From contig NZ_JABCSC020000002.1 in assembly GCF_012972705.2 (NCBI RefSeq), forward strand, positions 62,001 through 126,000: a stretch of 64,000 nucleotides of DNA. The letters run 5' to 3'. The stretch's first letter is position 1; every line of letters begins with the position of its first letter. This DNA comes from Uliginosibacterium aquaticum (GTDB taxonomy: Bacteria > Pseudomonadota > Gammaproteobacteria > Burkholderiales > Rhodocyclaceae). Under the pieces are notes generated by a model. The model made no database searches. It had not been told where the DNA came from and was given only the letters and a program-made list of their open reading frames with translations. The position numbers were made by a program, and so were the translations under genes. Below are positions 52,338-61,521 of the stretch, piece after piece.

Positions 52338-53077
52338 TTACGCAACTCCTCCAGGCGTGACATGAACCCCTGGGTGAACACCTCATCGCTGACCACGCGC
52401 TTCTTCAGGCCGGAGTAGAGCATCACCGACTTGTAACCCTTGTACAGCGGACTATCCGTCTCGACCGTAGCCGGGCGCTTGATGCCGCCGCCGAAGTCCT
52501 TGATGTCCTTGAAACGCAAGGTCTTGATCAGCATGCCGCTGCTGGCATAGGCCTCGATTTCGAGCGGCAGAACGGTTTTCTTGTCGACCACCATCTTCAA
52601 CTGGTCGTAGGCGACTTCCACCGTTTTCGCCTTCAGTGTGAGCAGGTAAGTGTCGCCCTGATCTTCGGCGCGGGTGACGGTGTATTCCTCGGTGTAATCA
52701 ATCCGCAGGATGTCGGCATTGCTGAACACGCCACCAGTGATCGACTGCTGGCTGGTGATGCGCATCGGTTTGCCTACGCTTGGCACGTAGAGCCACATGT
52801 TGTCACCCTGGCGGAGCGTGCTACGGCCCTTGTCACTGGCCGGCGCTAGGAATAGCGCGGCGACGTTGTCCTTGCCCTTCTTCACCGAGAACAGCACGAA
52901 TTCCTTCTTCGTACCGTCCGGCTCGATGTTGATGAGCTTGCGGTACATCTCGTAGCTCTCGGGTTCCAGATTGCGGTCGACCTTCTGCAGGATGGCAACG
53001 CCATCGATGGCAGACTGGCTGAGCGAGGTGGCGAAGAGGGCCACAGCAGCCAGTGAAAGTGCGATGAGTTTCTTCAT
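52334..53077 (-). CDS. LolA-like outer membrane lipoprotein-sorting protein
   Basis: A 247-residue periplasmic protein. The signal peptide ends near SLSQSAIDG. The body has the LolA/LolB-like half-barrel patterns FVLFSVKKGKDNVAALFLAP, GDNMWLYVPSVGKPMRI and DILRIDYTEEYTVTRAEDQG. This family (PF17131-like) usually accompanies an ABC transporter with an FtsX permease and is thought to carry lipids or lipoproteins; a specific cargo is not known. A palindromic repeat separates it from the permease gene. Confidence 0.85.
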   Translation of the reverse strand: MKKLIALSLAAVALFATSLSQSAIDGVAILQKVDRNLEPESYEMYRKLINIEPDGTKKEFVLFSVKKGKDNVAALFLAPASDKGRSTLRQGDNMWLYVPSVGKPMRITSQQSITGGVFSNADILRIDYTEEYTVTRAEDQGDTYLLTLKAKTVEVAYDQLKMVVDKKTVLPLEIEAYASSGMLIKTLRFKDIKDFGGGIKRPATVETDSPLYKGYKSVMLYSGLKKRVVSDEVFTQGFMSRLEELRK

Positions 53078-53113
53078 GGTGAGTCTCCATTGAATTCAGG
53101 GACATAGGGTTCT

Positions 53114-53170
53114 GTAGGGCCGACTTCAGTCGGCCATCCACATCCGGTGCGCGGCTGAAACCGCACCTAC
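53114..53170. repeat. GTAGG...CTTCAGTC palindromic repeat, copy 1
   Basis: Contains GGCCGACTTCAGTCGGCC (perfect palindrome) and, 20 bases on, GGCTGAAACCGCACCTAC in inverse orientation, so the whole unit runs GTAGG...CCTAC. It fills the space between the LolA-like and permease genes. Confidence 0.8.
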
Positions 53171-53174
53171 CCAG

Positions 53175-54419
53175 TTACACATGTTTCAGCGCCTGAATCG
53201 GGTCCATGTTCGCGGCGCGCCAGGCCGGCTGCAGACTGGCCAGACCGGATACCAGCACCGCCAGGCACAGCACCAGCAGCACTTCACCTGTCGCCAGATC
53301 CGGCACCAGCGAGAGCTGGCTGCGGCCGTAGGTGAATTCGATGGGCCAGGCATGGAAGACTGCAACCAGCGCATAGCTGATCGCCACGCCGACAATCGCT
53401 CCGGCCAGCCCCAGCAGCAGACCTTCGCCAAGGAACAGGCCCATGATCTTGCCGGGCTTGGTGCCGATGGCGGCCAGCGTGCCGATCTCGCGGATGCGCT
53501 CATACACGGCCATCAGCATCACGTTCATCACGCTCACCAGCACGATGGCGATCAGCATGATGCGGATGAACAACGTCATCAGATCGATCATCTTCACGAT
53601 GGTGGCGAAGGGCGAGAGTTCCTTCCATGTATGCAATTCGGTTGCAGGCTTGTCTTCCTTGTTGCGGATCGTGTCGAGCTGTCCTGCGAGGCGCTGCTGC
53701 ACCTTCTCCAGCGCATTCAGACTCTTCAGGCGCACGGCGATTTCCATGACCTCGGGCTTCTCCATGCGCAGCAGTTCGCGTGCATCCTTGATGTGGATGT
53801 AGCCATCACGGCCGCCGGGGCCGGTCACCTGATCGAGGATGCCGCGCACAGTGAAGGGCCGTGCATTCACCGATCCGGAGGCGTTGGTGACGACCAGCAC
53901 CACCGAGTCACCCACCTTCACCTTGAGTCCCTTGGCCAGCAGGGTGGGCAGCAGCAATTCGCCTTCCTTTACTAGCGGGCCGGTCTTGTCGCCATCGCTG
54001 ATGCGCTTGCGCAGGGCCGGTACCGTAGCGTCTTCCGCCTCGGGTTCGACGCCATTGAGGCGGATTGCGCTGGTCTCGGCATAGTTGGAGAACATCGCAC
54101 CCATCTTCACGCGCTTGGAATACGCCACCACATCCGGGTCGCCCTTGAGGAATTCTTCCACCTTCTCGATGGCTTTGGGCTGCAGGTTCATGTTCAGCGG
54201 CGAGTTGTCTGTCGCGGCTTGATAGCCCTTGCGGTGCACTTGCAAATGACCAAGCATCGCATCGGTGATCTCGCCGACCATGGTTTGTTTGAAAGCGCCG
54301 GCCGTGGCCACGAAGATCAACAGGGCGACCACGCCCAGAGTGATCAGGCCGGCGGTGAGCAGGGTGCGGCGTTGGTAGCGCATCAGATTGCGCGCTGAGA
54401 GTTTCAGGGTCGCAATCAT
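53175..54419 (-). CDS. ABC transporter permease, FtsX/MacB/LolE-like
   Basis: A 414-residue permease: one N-terminal helix (about 18-42), a periplasmic MacB_PCD domain (45-275) and three C-terminal helices containing IREIGTLAAIGTKPGKIMG and FLGEGLLLGLAGAIVG. This is the type VII/mechanotransmission layout, which transports or extracts substrates from the membrane or periplasm rather than across it. The start overlaps the ATPase stop by 4 bases. Confidence 0.88.
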   Translation of the reverse strand: MIATLKLSARNLMRYQRRTLLTAGLITLGVVALLIFVATAGAFKQTMVGEITDAMLGHLQVHRKGYQAATDNSPLNMNLQPKAIEKVEEFLKGDPDVVAYSKRVKMGAMFSNYAETSAIRLNGVEPEAEDATVPALRKRISDGDKTGPLVKEGELLLPTLLAKGLKVKVGDSVVLVVTNASGSVNARPFTVRGILDQVTGPGGRDGYIHIKDARELLRMEKPEVMEIAVRLKSLNALEKVQQRLAGQLDTIRNKEDKPATELHTWKELSPFATIVKMIDLMTLFIRIMLIAIVLVSVMNVMLMAVYERIREIGTLAAIGTKPGKIMGLFLGEGLLLGLAGAIVGVAISYALVAVFHAWPIEFTYGRSQLSLVPDLATGEVLLVLCLAVLVSGLASLQPAWRAANMDPIQALKHV

Positions 54420-55105
54420 GCTGCACCTCCTTGCTGGTGGAGTGTTCCGTCTTCGAGAACGAATGTCAGTTCGGCCTCGCTCATGATCTTCGGGTCGTGG
54501 GTGGAGAACACGAAGCTGGTGCCGAAGTCATCGCGCATCTTCTTCATCAGATTGAGGATGCGGTAAGCGGTGTCATGGTCGAGGTTGGCGGTCGGCTCGT
54601 CGGCCAACACCAGCTTGGGCTCGCCGACCAGTGCGCGCGCCACGGCAATGCGCTGCTTCTGCCCGCCGGAGATCTGGTCCGGCCGCTTGTCTGCCTGTTC
54701 AGTCATGCCGACGGCTTCAAGCATCTGCATCACGCGCTCGCGACGTTTCGCTTCGGACCAGCCACGCACCATCAACAGCGGGTACTCGATGTTCTCGTAA
54801 CAACTCAGCACCGGCACCAGATTGAAATCCTGGAATACGAAGCCCAGATGTTGGCCGCGAAAAGCGGCAGCGGCGTTGCGTGACAAGGTTGAAATGTCTT
54901 TGCCATACACCTTCATCGTGCCGCTGCTAGGGTGATCAAGACAGCCAATCAGGTTCAGCAGCGTCGACTTGCCGCTGCCGGAAGGGCCGACGAAAGCGGC
55001 AAAGGCGCCTTCACCTATCTCGAAATTCACGTCTTTCAGTGCCGGGTATTCGATGTCGCCCACCCGGTAGGTTTTCTTGATGTTTATCGCCTGGATCAAT
55101 GACAT
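54416..55105 (-). CDS. ABC transporter ATPase, LolD/MacB-like
   Basis: A 229-residue ATPase with Walker [14 protein letters not shown]-loop [12 protein letters not shown], signature ISGGQKQR and Walker [13 protein letters not shown], then the H-loop FSTHDPKIM. It pairs with the FtsX-like permease. The start at 55105 has GGGAG; a longer frame runs through the upstream repeat. Confidence 0.9.
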   Translation of the reverse strand: MSLIQAINIKKTYRVGDIEYPALKDVNFEIGEGAFAAFVGPSGSGKSTLLNLIGCLDHPSSGTMKVYGKDISTLSRNAAAAFRGQHLGFVFQDFNLVPVLSCYENIEYPLLMVRGWSEAKRRERVMQMLEAVGMTEQADKRPDQISGGQKQRIAVARALVGEPKLVLADEPTANLDHDTAYRILNLMKKMRDDFGTSFVFSTHDPKIMSEAELTFVLEDGTLHQQGGAA

Positions 55106-55141
55106 GGTTGTGTCTCCCGTGTTGATTCCTGATGCCGGATT

Positions 55142-55196
55142 TAGGGCGGACTTCAGTCCGCCTCCAAGCTTGGCGTGCGACTGAAGTCGCACCTAC
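55142..55196. repeat. GTAGG...CTTCAGTC palindromic repeat, copy 2
   Basis: TAGGGCGGACTTCAGTCCGCC is followed by GTGCGACTGAAGTCGCACCTAC in inverse sense. It has the same plan as 53114-53170 and lies just upstream of the ATPase gene. Confidence 0.8.
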
Positions 55197-55206
55197 GAAA
55201 ACCTGC

Positions 55207-55911
55207 TCAGCCGAACTTGATGAACATCTTGGAATAAGGGACTTTGATTTTTCCCAGTGCTTCTTTGACCTTAGCCTTGTCCTGCGAGAACAGGGCAGCC
55301 TTAAGGTCTGTCACCGACTTCTGAACGGCAGCACACGAAGTCTTGAACTCTTCATTGCCGCGCAAATCTGCCGAGGCTTCGCTGGCGAGCTTGTTGGCGA
55401 GCATTTCCAGCGCACCTGTCTGGGCGGTGAGCTCCAGAAAACCGTTAGCGCCGTCGAGGATCTTCGGGCCTTCGATCAGCACATGCTCCATCTGTGCGTG
55501 ATAGGCATTCATGTGGTCGCTGAACACGATCACGTTATTGCGAGCGCGCAGCTGGGCCATTACATCACGGGCCTCTTCCAACGTTTCGTGCGCTTCAATT
55601 AACTGCCCCTTGTCGATTTCGGCAGCCGCTTTGTCATATACCTTGCTGACCTCGGCGAGCGAATCGGCAAACTGGGTGTCGCGGTCGTAAGGAGGCGGCG
55701 CCTTGACCATGAATTGCTTGAGGATGCTGGCCCAGCTTGTGCGTGCCTGAGCAATCGCTTGTTGTGCGTCAGGCTGTGAGGTCTGGTTGGTCTTGAAGAG
55801 CGCTGCACGGTAAGGTGCATAGGCCTTCAGCATGGCGTCGGTAAAGGGGTCAGCAGCGTTGGCAATCCCAGTCGCAAGCAAAAAGCTGAAGATCAGGGCA
55901 GGCTTGAACAT
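55207..55911 (-). CDS. Exported helical protein, unknown function
   Basis: A 234-residue protein with a signal peptide (ending ATGIANA). The mature part is alpha-helical, with HETLEEARDVMAQLRARNN and a His-rich segment FSDHMNAYHAQMEH in the middle that could bind a metal or haem. I do not recognise the family with confidence. It is the first gene of the Lol-like block, separated from the ATPase gene by a repeat, so it may be cotranscribed. Confidence 0.65.
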   Translation of the reverse strand: MFKPALIFSFLLATGIANAADPFTDAMLKAYAPYRAALFKTNQTSQPDAQQAIAQARTSWASILKQFMVKAPPPYDRDTQFADSLAEVSKVYDKAAAEIDKGQLIEAHETLEEARDVMAQLRARNNVIVFSDHMNAYHAQMEHVLIEGPKILDGANGFLELTAQTGALEMLANKLASEASADLRGNEEFKTSCAAVQKSVTDLKAALFSQDKAKVKEALGKIKVPYSKMFIKFG

Positions 55912-56048
55912 GATGTTTCTCCGGTCAGCAGTAGATAACTGCAGTGTGGCTTCCCCCCGGTAGAAAACTGTTAGCAGTTTGTCCTGCTTTGTAAGCAGAT
56001 GTTGCGAACGGGAACTTTGGCAACATCTGCATGCACATCACGCCACTT

Positions 56049-57716
56049 TCATGGCGTAGGCATTTTTGCGGGTGAGCGTGGATCAACATTGGCTTTGAGG
56101 CCACCGCTGAAGCTCTTCACATCAAAACCTTCCTGTATCAGCAAGCGCGCTGCGAAGTAGCTCATTTTTCCGAAGGCACATACGGTGAGGACCGGACGTG
56201 TGCGATCCAGCTTGGCGAGATTGGCACGCAGGGTTGGAAACGGAATGTTGATCACGTTTGCGGGCGCCGGGAAGGCTTCAGCCAGGGGTTGGGGGCGCAC
56301 ATCAACGATCTGCACCTGTGGATCGGTGGGCAATTCTGTAATGTGGCGCACCAGTCCGTCACGACGATTGCAGGCGGTGAACCCGGCGAGGTTGATCACA
56401 TCCTTGGCCGAGCCGAAAGGCGGTGCATAGGCCAGTTCCAGATGACACAGATCGTCAATCGTCATGCCGCCGAGAATAGCGGTGGCCATCACGTCCAGCC
56501 GCTTGTCTATGCCTTCAAAGCCGGTGGCCTGGGCACCTAGCACACGACCGCTGTCAGGCTCCCACAAGATCTTGAAGCTGAGCGGTTTGGCGCCGGGATA
56601 GTAGCCAGCATGGTGCTGGTCATTCACAGTGACCGTTGCATAGGGCTTGCCTGCTGCTTGCAGACGTTTTTCGCTCCAGCCAGTGATGCCGGCAGCGACC
56701 TCGAAACCACGCACGATGGCCGTCCCCAGCGAGCCGGGATAGGGACGCGCTTTGTCCGCCATGAAGATGTGATCCGCAGCCACCCTGCCCTGCCGATTGG
56801 CCGGCCCGCCCATGGGCACGTTGACCGAGCTGTCGATTACGCGATCGCGGGTCTGCACCGCATCACCGGCGGCGTAGATCGACGGGTCGGAAGTCTGCAT
56901 GAAATCATTCACTACGATGTGGCCGCGCGGGCCAAGCTCCAGCCCAGCGTCGCGTGCAAGTTCAGTATCGGGTCTGACACCTATGGAGAGAATCACCAGA
57001 TCGGCGTCCAGCACCTTGCCTGAGTTCAGGTGGCAGCGCAGATGGTTTTCTTGTGCCTCGAAACGCGCTACACCATCGCCCAACGTAATCCCAATGTTGT
57101 GACGACGCAGTTCGGATTCGAGTAGCGCCGTCATGGGCGAATCGAGCTGCGGAAAGATCTGCGTCTGCAATTCCACCAACTCTACCGAGAGGCCTTTGTG
57201 GCGCAGTTGCTCAGCCATCTCGATACCGATGAAACCGGCGCCGATCACCACTGCACGCATGCCTTCTTCGGTGGCGGCGACGATGCGGTCCATGTCCTGC
57301 AGATTGCGCAAAGTGAACACGCGTCCGTCATTAATTCCAGGCAAGGCTGGGCGCAGAGGAGAAGCTCCTGGTGAGAGCATCAGCTTGTCGTAACTGATCC
57401 ATTCGCTGCGACCATCGGCGAGATACTTCACCTCCACGCGCTTGCCGGCTCGATCAATCTTCACGGCCTCGCAACCGGTACGCACATCAAGATTCAGCAA
57501 GCTCTTGAGACTGCCTGGAGTCTGTACGGCAAGGGCCGCGCGATCGCTGATCTCTCCGCCTACGTAATAAGGCAGGCCACAGTTGGCAAAGGACACGTCC
57601 GGCCCGCGCTCGATCATGATGATTTCGGCATGCTCATCAAGACGGCGCGCACGCGCAGCACAGGAGGCCCCAGCGGCCACTCCGCCAATAATCAGCAATC
57701 GGTTTGAAGTGCTCAT
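56049..57716 (-). CDS. FAD-dependent CoA-disulfide/persulfide reductase fused to rhodanese
   Basis: A 555-residue enzyme: FAD-binding LLIIGGVAAGASCAARARR, the single redox-active Cys46 in SFANCGLPYYVGG, an NAD-binding GAGFIGIEMAEQL, and a C-terminal rhodanese domain with the active Cys513 in VCAFGKMS. This is the architecture of NADH-dependent persulfide reductases (Npsr) and coenzyme-A disulfide reductases. It should reduce CoA- or glutathione-linked persulfide/polysulfide to free sulfide. A thioredoxin and a DUF2141 gene follow upstream on the same strand. Confidence 0.9.
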   Translation of the reverse strand: MSTSNRLLIIGGVAAGASCAARARRLDEHAEIIMIERGPDVSFANCGLPYYVGGEISDRAALAVQTPGSLKSLLNLDVRTGCEAVKIDRAGKRVEVKYLADGRSEWISYDKLMLSPGASPLRPALPGINDGRVFTLRNLQDMDRIVAATEEGMRAVVIGAGFIGIEMAEQLRHKGLSVELVELQTQIFPQLDSPMTALLESELRRHNIGITLGDGVARFEAQENHLRCHLNSGKVLDADLVILSIGVRPDTELARDAGLELGPRGHIVVNDFMQTSDPSIYAAGDAVQTRDRVIDSSVNVPMGGPANRQGRVAADHIFMADKARPYPGSLGTAIVRGFEVAAGITGWSEKRLQAAGKPYATVTVNDQHHAGYYPGAKPLSFKILWEPDSGRVLGAQATGFEGIDKRLDVMATAILGGMTIDDLCHLELAYAPPFGSAKDVINLAGFTACNRRDGLVRHITELPTDPQVQIVDVRPQPLAEAFPAPANVINIPFPTLRANLAKLDRTRPVLTVCAFGKMSYFAARLLIQEGFDVKSFSGGLKANVDPRSPAKMPTP

Positions 57717-57754
57717 GGCAGTTCCTTTCGGCGAGTGAGTCGAAGTTTTGCCGT

Positions 57755-58183
57755 TCAGTACTTCAGCTGGACACTTATCCGGCTGCCTGTGGCGGGCAGA
57801 TCAAAGGCGCTGTCGGCAAAGGCGGGGGGGCCGAAGACCGCAGGATTATTGGAGAGGCCATAGCCTTCAAGCGGGAACATCCCCAGGCGCAAATCCAATT
57901 TGCCACTGGCATTTTCATCGTGATAGGCCATCAGCGCGTAAGAGCCGGGCGGAACATCCTCGAATCGCAGCAAGGCTTTACCGCTCTGCGCCGGCACGAC
58001 CAGCACACGAAAGGCCTGCGCCTCCTTGCGGAACGCATCTTGCGGACGATAAAGGCTTGCCCGCAGGCTGCCGCTGGCATTGCGCACACCGGCCACTTCG
58101 ACCTCCAGTGAGCCACTGGCTGGGGTTTGCGCCTGCACCGTCAGCGCACAGAACAGAAAGAAAACGGAAAAGAGGCGATTCAT
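57755..58183 (-). CDS. DUF2141 exported protein
   Basis: A 142-residue protein with signal peptide (cleaved after VQAQ) and the DUF2141 fold: SGSLEVEVAGVRN, ASLYRPQDAF, FEDVPPGSYALMAYHDEN, then GKLDLRLGMFPLEGYGLSNN. The family has no firm function. It sits 38 bases from the FAD/rhodanese gene and 7 bases from trxC, so the three are probably one operon. Confidence 0.88.
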   Translation of the reverse strand: MNRLFSVFFLFCALTVQAQTPASGSLEVEVAGVRNASGSLRASLYRPQDAFRKEAQAFRVLVVPAQSGKALLRFEDVPPGSYALMAYHDENASGKLDLRLGMFPLEGYGLSNNPAVFGPPAFADSAFDLPATGSRISVQLKY

Positions 58184-58190
58184 CGTGCAC

Positions 58191-58616
58191 TCATCCTAGA
58201 AAAGGGGAAGCCCAGCGCACGATATCCTGCGCCGGACGGGCACCTGCTTCGCGTGCCACTTCGTGGCCGGCCTTGAAGAGGGCCAAGGTGGGAATACTGC
58301 GGATACCGGAACGTGCGGCGATCGCCGGCTGGGCTTCGGTATCCAGCTTGGCCAGCAAAGCACGGCCATGCAGCAAACGCGCCGCCTCAGCATACATCGG
58401 CGCCATGCTCCGGCAGGGCCCACACCAGGGCGCCCAGAAATCCACCAACACTGGCAGGCCATTACGCGCAATCACGGCATCAAAACTGTCTGCTGTGAGC
58501 ACGACTGGCTCAGCCGGCAGAATCGGCTGCTTGCAGGCTCCGCAGACCGGGCCATCCTGCAGACGCCCGGCTGGCACGCGGTTGATGGACTTGCAGTGGA
58601 CACACACGATCTCCAT
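58191..58616 (-). CDS. trxC: Thioredoxin 2
   Basis: A 141-residue thioredoxin of the TrxC type: an N-terminal zinc finger with Cys5/Cys8 and Cys25/Cys28, then a thioredoxin fold with the active site WCGPC (64-68) and cis-Pro in RSIPTLALF. TrxC is induced by oxidative stress and reduces disulfides in the cytoplasm. The ATG at 58616 has a GGAG site about 8 bases upstream; a GTG directly before it is less likely. Confidence 0.92.
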   Translation of the reverse strand: MEIVCVHCKSINRVPAGRLQDGPVCGACKQPILPAEPVVLTADSFDAVIARNGLPVLVDFWAPWCGPCRSMAPMYAEAARLLHGRALLAKLDTEAQPAIAARSGIRSIPTLALFKAGHEVAREAGARPAQDIVRWASPFLG

Positions 58617-59251
58617 CACTGTTCTCCGGTAGACAAGCTAAGACAATATTATTCTACTATTTGGTTATATAGCAATTTTTAGACACAAAGGCTAGTAGCA
58701 CTCACCAGGGTCATGGCATATCAAAGCACGGTCAGTGCAAAGAATTTGCGATGGCGTGAAGCCGAGCGACACAAGTGCAAGTCGCCGATGGTGAATACGG
58801 TGCAAGCGCCGGCATGCCCGGGAAAATCAGGATTTCATCGAGCAAGATGAAGAGCTCCTGTTTCACGTCATCGAGCAGACAGAACTGCTGGATGTCTGCG
58901 CCAACGACGTCGCACCCCTGAATCAGCAAGATCTAGTCGATGAACAGTCGAGCTTGAGGCTGCGCGTAGACGCTGCCTGGTGTATGGCCAGGCCACGGTG
59001 GCCACGCGCCCCCCCCTCTTCCGCAAGGCGTTTCAGGCGGCCTGCGCGAAGGATAAAGCTGGCCCTGATGCTGGGGCATGCCTCACCGCATTCGGCGTGA
59101 GCCAGTTGATGCACGGGGCTGCCGCGAACAAAAGCAATCATTGCTTATGCATGATTTTGTTATTAGCAATGCTATTTTTATTCGTTCTCTTGATAAGCGG
59201 TGTTTCATAAAGTGTCCATGTCGCCTCACTCAACAATGAAAGGACACCCCG
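58617..59251. other. Divergent promoter and non-coding region, no gene assigned
   Basis: A 635-base stretch. The first 70 bases are AT-rich and should hold the trxC promoter. Around 58828-58960 a frame reads DFIEQDEELLFHVIEQTELL, then DVCANDVAPLNQQDLVD without an obvious start, perhaps a gene relic that I cannot identify. The last 120 bases are AT-rich and hold the sbp promoter and the inverted repeat listed separately. Confidence 0.45.
59132..59171. promoter_or_regulatory. Inverted repeat AAGCAAT-C-ATTGCTT plus a third half-site upstream of sbp
   Basis: A perfect 7-bp inverted repeat (59132-59138, 59140-59146), with another AGCAAT at 59165-59170. It lies 80-120 bases upstream of the sulfate-binding-protein gene in AT-rich DNA, a plausible activator site; sulfate uptake genes are usually activated by CysB. 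Confidence 0.5.
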
Positions 59252-60259
59252 ATGAAGTTCTCCCCGCGCAAGAAAGTGCTCGCAGCCGCCCTCTTCAGCC
59301 TGCTCGGTGCTGCGCAGGCACTGGCTGACGTCACCCTGCTGAACGTTTCCTACGATCCGACCCGCGAACTCTACGAAGACTTCAACAAGGCCTTCGCGGC
59401 GGACTGGAAAGCCAAGACCGGCGAGACCGTCACCATCAAGCAATCGCACGGTGGTTCGGGCAAGCAGGCGCGTGCCGTGATCGATGGCCTTGAAGCCGAC
59501 GTCACCACCCTGGCCCTGGCTTACGACATCGACGAGATTGCCAACATCGCCAAGAGTCTTCCCACAGACTGGCAGAAGCGCCTGCCCCACAACGCCTCGC
59601 CCTACACTTCGACCATCGTTTTCCTGGTCCGCAAGGGCAACCCGAAAGCCATCAAGGACTGGAATGACCTGACCCGAAAAGGCGTCGACATCATTACGCC
59701 GAACCCCAAGACCTCGGGCGGTGCGCGCTGGAACTATCTCGCGGCCTGGGCCTATGCCCTGCAGCAACCGGGTGGCAATGATGCCAAGGCCAAGGATTTC
59801 GTGAAGAACATCTTCACCAATGTGAAGGTGCTCGATTCTGGCGCCCGCGGCGCCACCACCACCTTCGTCGAACGCGGCATCGGTGACGTACTGCTGGCCT
59901 GGGAAAACGAAGCCTATCTGGCAGTAAAGGAACTCGGTCCGGACAAATTCGACATCGTGGTGCCCTCGATCTCCATCCTGGCTGAGCCGCCGGTCTCCGT
60001 GGTGGACAAGGTCGTCGATCGTCGCGGCACCCGCAAGGTGGCCGAAGCCTACCTGAAGTACCTCTACTCCCCGGTGGGCCAGGAAATCGCGGCGCAGAAC
60101 TACTATCGCCCGATCGATCCCGCCATTGCCAAGAAGTATGAAAAGCAATTCACCAAGGTGAAGCTCGTAACCATCGACGAAGTCTTCGGCGGCTGGCAGA
60201 AAGCCCAGAAGACCCACTTCGCCGACGGCGGCGTCTTCGACCAGATCAGCATTCGCTGA
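59252..60259 (+). CDS. sbp: Sulfate/thiosulfate-binding periplasmic protein
   Basis: A 335-residue solute-binding protein with signal peptide (cleaved near AQALADV). The sulfate-binding family signatures [50 protein letters not shown] and [13 protein letters not shown] are intact. It would feed a CysTWA importer, but no permease or ATPase gene adjoins it, so it is an orphan. An AAAGGA site precedes the start. Confidence 0.94.
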   Translation: MKFSPRKKVLAAALFSLLGAAQALADVTLLNVSYDPTRELYEDFNKAFAADWKAKTGETVTIKQSHGGSGKQARAVIDGLEADVTTLALAYDIDEIANIAKSLPTDWQKRLPHNASPYTSTIVFLVRKGNPKAIKDWNDLTRKGVDIITPNPKTSGGARWNYLAAWAYALQQPGGNDAKAKDFVKNIFTNVKVLDSGARGATTTFVERGIGDVLLAWENEAYLAVKELGPDKFDIVVPSISILAEPPVSVVDKVVDRRGTRKVAEAYLKYLYSPVGQEIAAQNYYRPIDPAIAKKYEKQFTKVKLVTIDEVFGGWQKAQKTHFADGGVFDQISIR

Positions 60260-60329
60260 CAGCACGCGCTGTTCCAAGCCAGGCGAGGCTGCATGCAGCC
60301 TCGCTCTTTCCTGCGGAGGGCCTCACGCC

Positions 60330-60992
60330 ATGTCAAAAATCCTGATCGTTCCGGGCCTGCATGGCAGCAGCCCCGAGCACTGGCAGAGCTGGCTGGAAAC
60401 AAAGCTCCCAGACACCCAGCGCATCGAACAGGATGACTGGGCAACCCCCCATCTGCCGCGCTGGGCCGGCGCCATCCGGCATGAGCTGGACCGCGCCAAG
60501 GGCCACGTCTGGATCATCGCCCACAGCTACGGCTGCCTCGCAACGGCGCTGGCAACCACCGGTTATCAGGACAAGGTTGCGGGCATCATGTTCGTAGCGC
60601 CTGCGGACCCGGACAAATTCGATGTTGCAAGTTATCTCGCGCACGAAAAACTCGCCTTTCCGAGCGTCGTCGTGGCTTCCAGCAATGACCCATGGATGCG
60701 CCTGACGAAGGCCGCTTACTGGGCAGACCTGTGGGGCGCACGCCTGATCAATCTCGGCAATGCCGGGCATATCAACGTGGATTCAGGCTTTGGCGCATGG
60801 CAGGAAGGACTCGATATTTTCGAGCAGTTGCTCAAGACGCAATCCGATCTGCCGCTGGGTACGCTGGACCCTGATTTCCGCTTCGATGCAGGGAAGAAAA
60901 CGCCGGCCACCCGGAAGTCCCGCCAATTCAATCAGCGCCTGCAAGCGAACTGGCACCGCTGGCTCTATGGCGACGAAAAACCCGTCGTGTGA
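60330..60992 (+). CDS. RBBP9/YdeN-family serine hydrolase
   Basis: A 220-residue alpha/beta hydrolase. IVPGLHGSSPEHWQSWLE and the nucleophile elbow AHSYGC (Ser66) with late FGNAGHIN-like GNAGHINVDSGFG are family hallmarks. Substrate unknown. It lies 70 bases after sbp on the same strand, and its 3' end overlaps the convergent HhH gene by 28 bases. Confidence 0.88.
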   Translation: MSKILIVPGLHGSSPEHWQSWLETKLPDTQRIEQDDWATPHLPRWAGAIRHELDRAKGHVWIIAHSYGCLATALATTGYQDKVAGIMFVAPADPDKFDVASYLAHEKLAFPSVVVASSNDPWMRLTKAAYWADLWGARLINLGNAGHINVDSGFGAWQEGLDIFEQLLKTQSDLPLGTLDPDFRFDAGKKTPATRKSRQFNQRLQANWHRWLYGDEKPVV

Positions 60993-61312
60993 ACGCCACC
61001 GCCCTCCTCATCCACGGGCGTGTGTGCCACCTCGTAACCATTCTTCTCGAGCAAACGCCGGGCTTTGACGAGACGCTCCTGCAAGCGACAGAAGCGCAGG
61101 CTGCTGCGATAGTCATCCGGGCTGTTGGCCAGATCCAGACCATTGGCGGCCAGCCAGCCACGAATGATGTTCAGGCTCTTGCCACCGATTCCCGGCATGC
61201 GCGACAGCGTGTGATAGTCCAGCAGCGCGACATCCTCGGGCGTGAAATCACGCCGCTCCAGCAAGGCACGCAATGCATTGATCTGACGGGTGTTCAATAC
61301 ACCTTCTGGCAT
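60965..61312 (-). CDS. Small helix-hairpin-helix protein
   Basis: A 115-residue protein. Residues 1-60 (VLNTRQINALRALLER, then YHTLSRMPGIGGKSLNIIRG) resemble the HhH of the RNA polymerase alpha C-terminal domain, a nonspecific DNA-binding fold. The second half is basic and charged without a known domain. It may bind DNA or RNA polymerase. Its 3' end overlaps the opposite-strand hydrolase gene by 28 bases. Confidence 0.75.
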   Translation of the reverse strand: MPEGVLNTRQINALRALLERRDFTPEDVALLDYHTLSRMPGIGGKSLNIIRGWLAANGLDLANSPDDYRSSLRFCRLQERLVKARRLLEKNGYEVAHTPVDEEGGGVHTTGFSSP

Positions 61313-61521
61313 GGCGGAAAGAACTCCTTATGGCAAAGAGGGGTGGAGGGTTTCCTTGATAGTAAACAGGCACACAAGCTGAGCCGAACGAATAAATCAC
61401 GATGTACTTATTCAATTTTCAGCACCCTGCCCGCTTAACACCGCACTGAGAATCAGCATCTGCCAGCCCCTGGCCACGACCGGTATACACTTTCTTTCTC
61501 TCACCACGCCTCATCCGCAGC

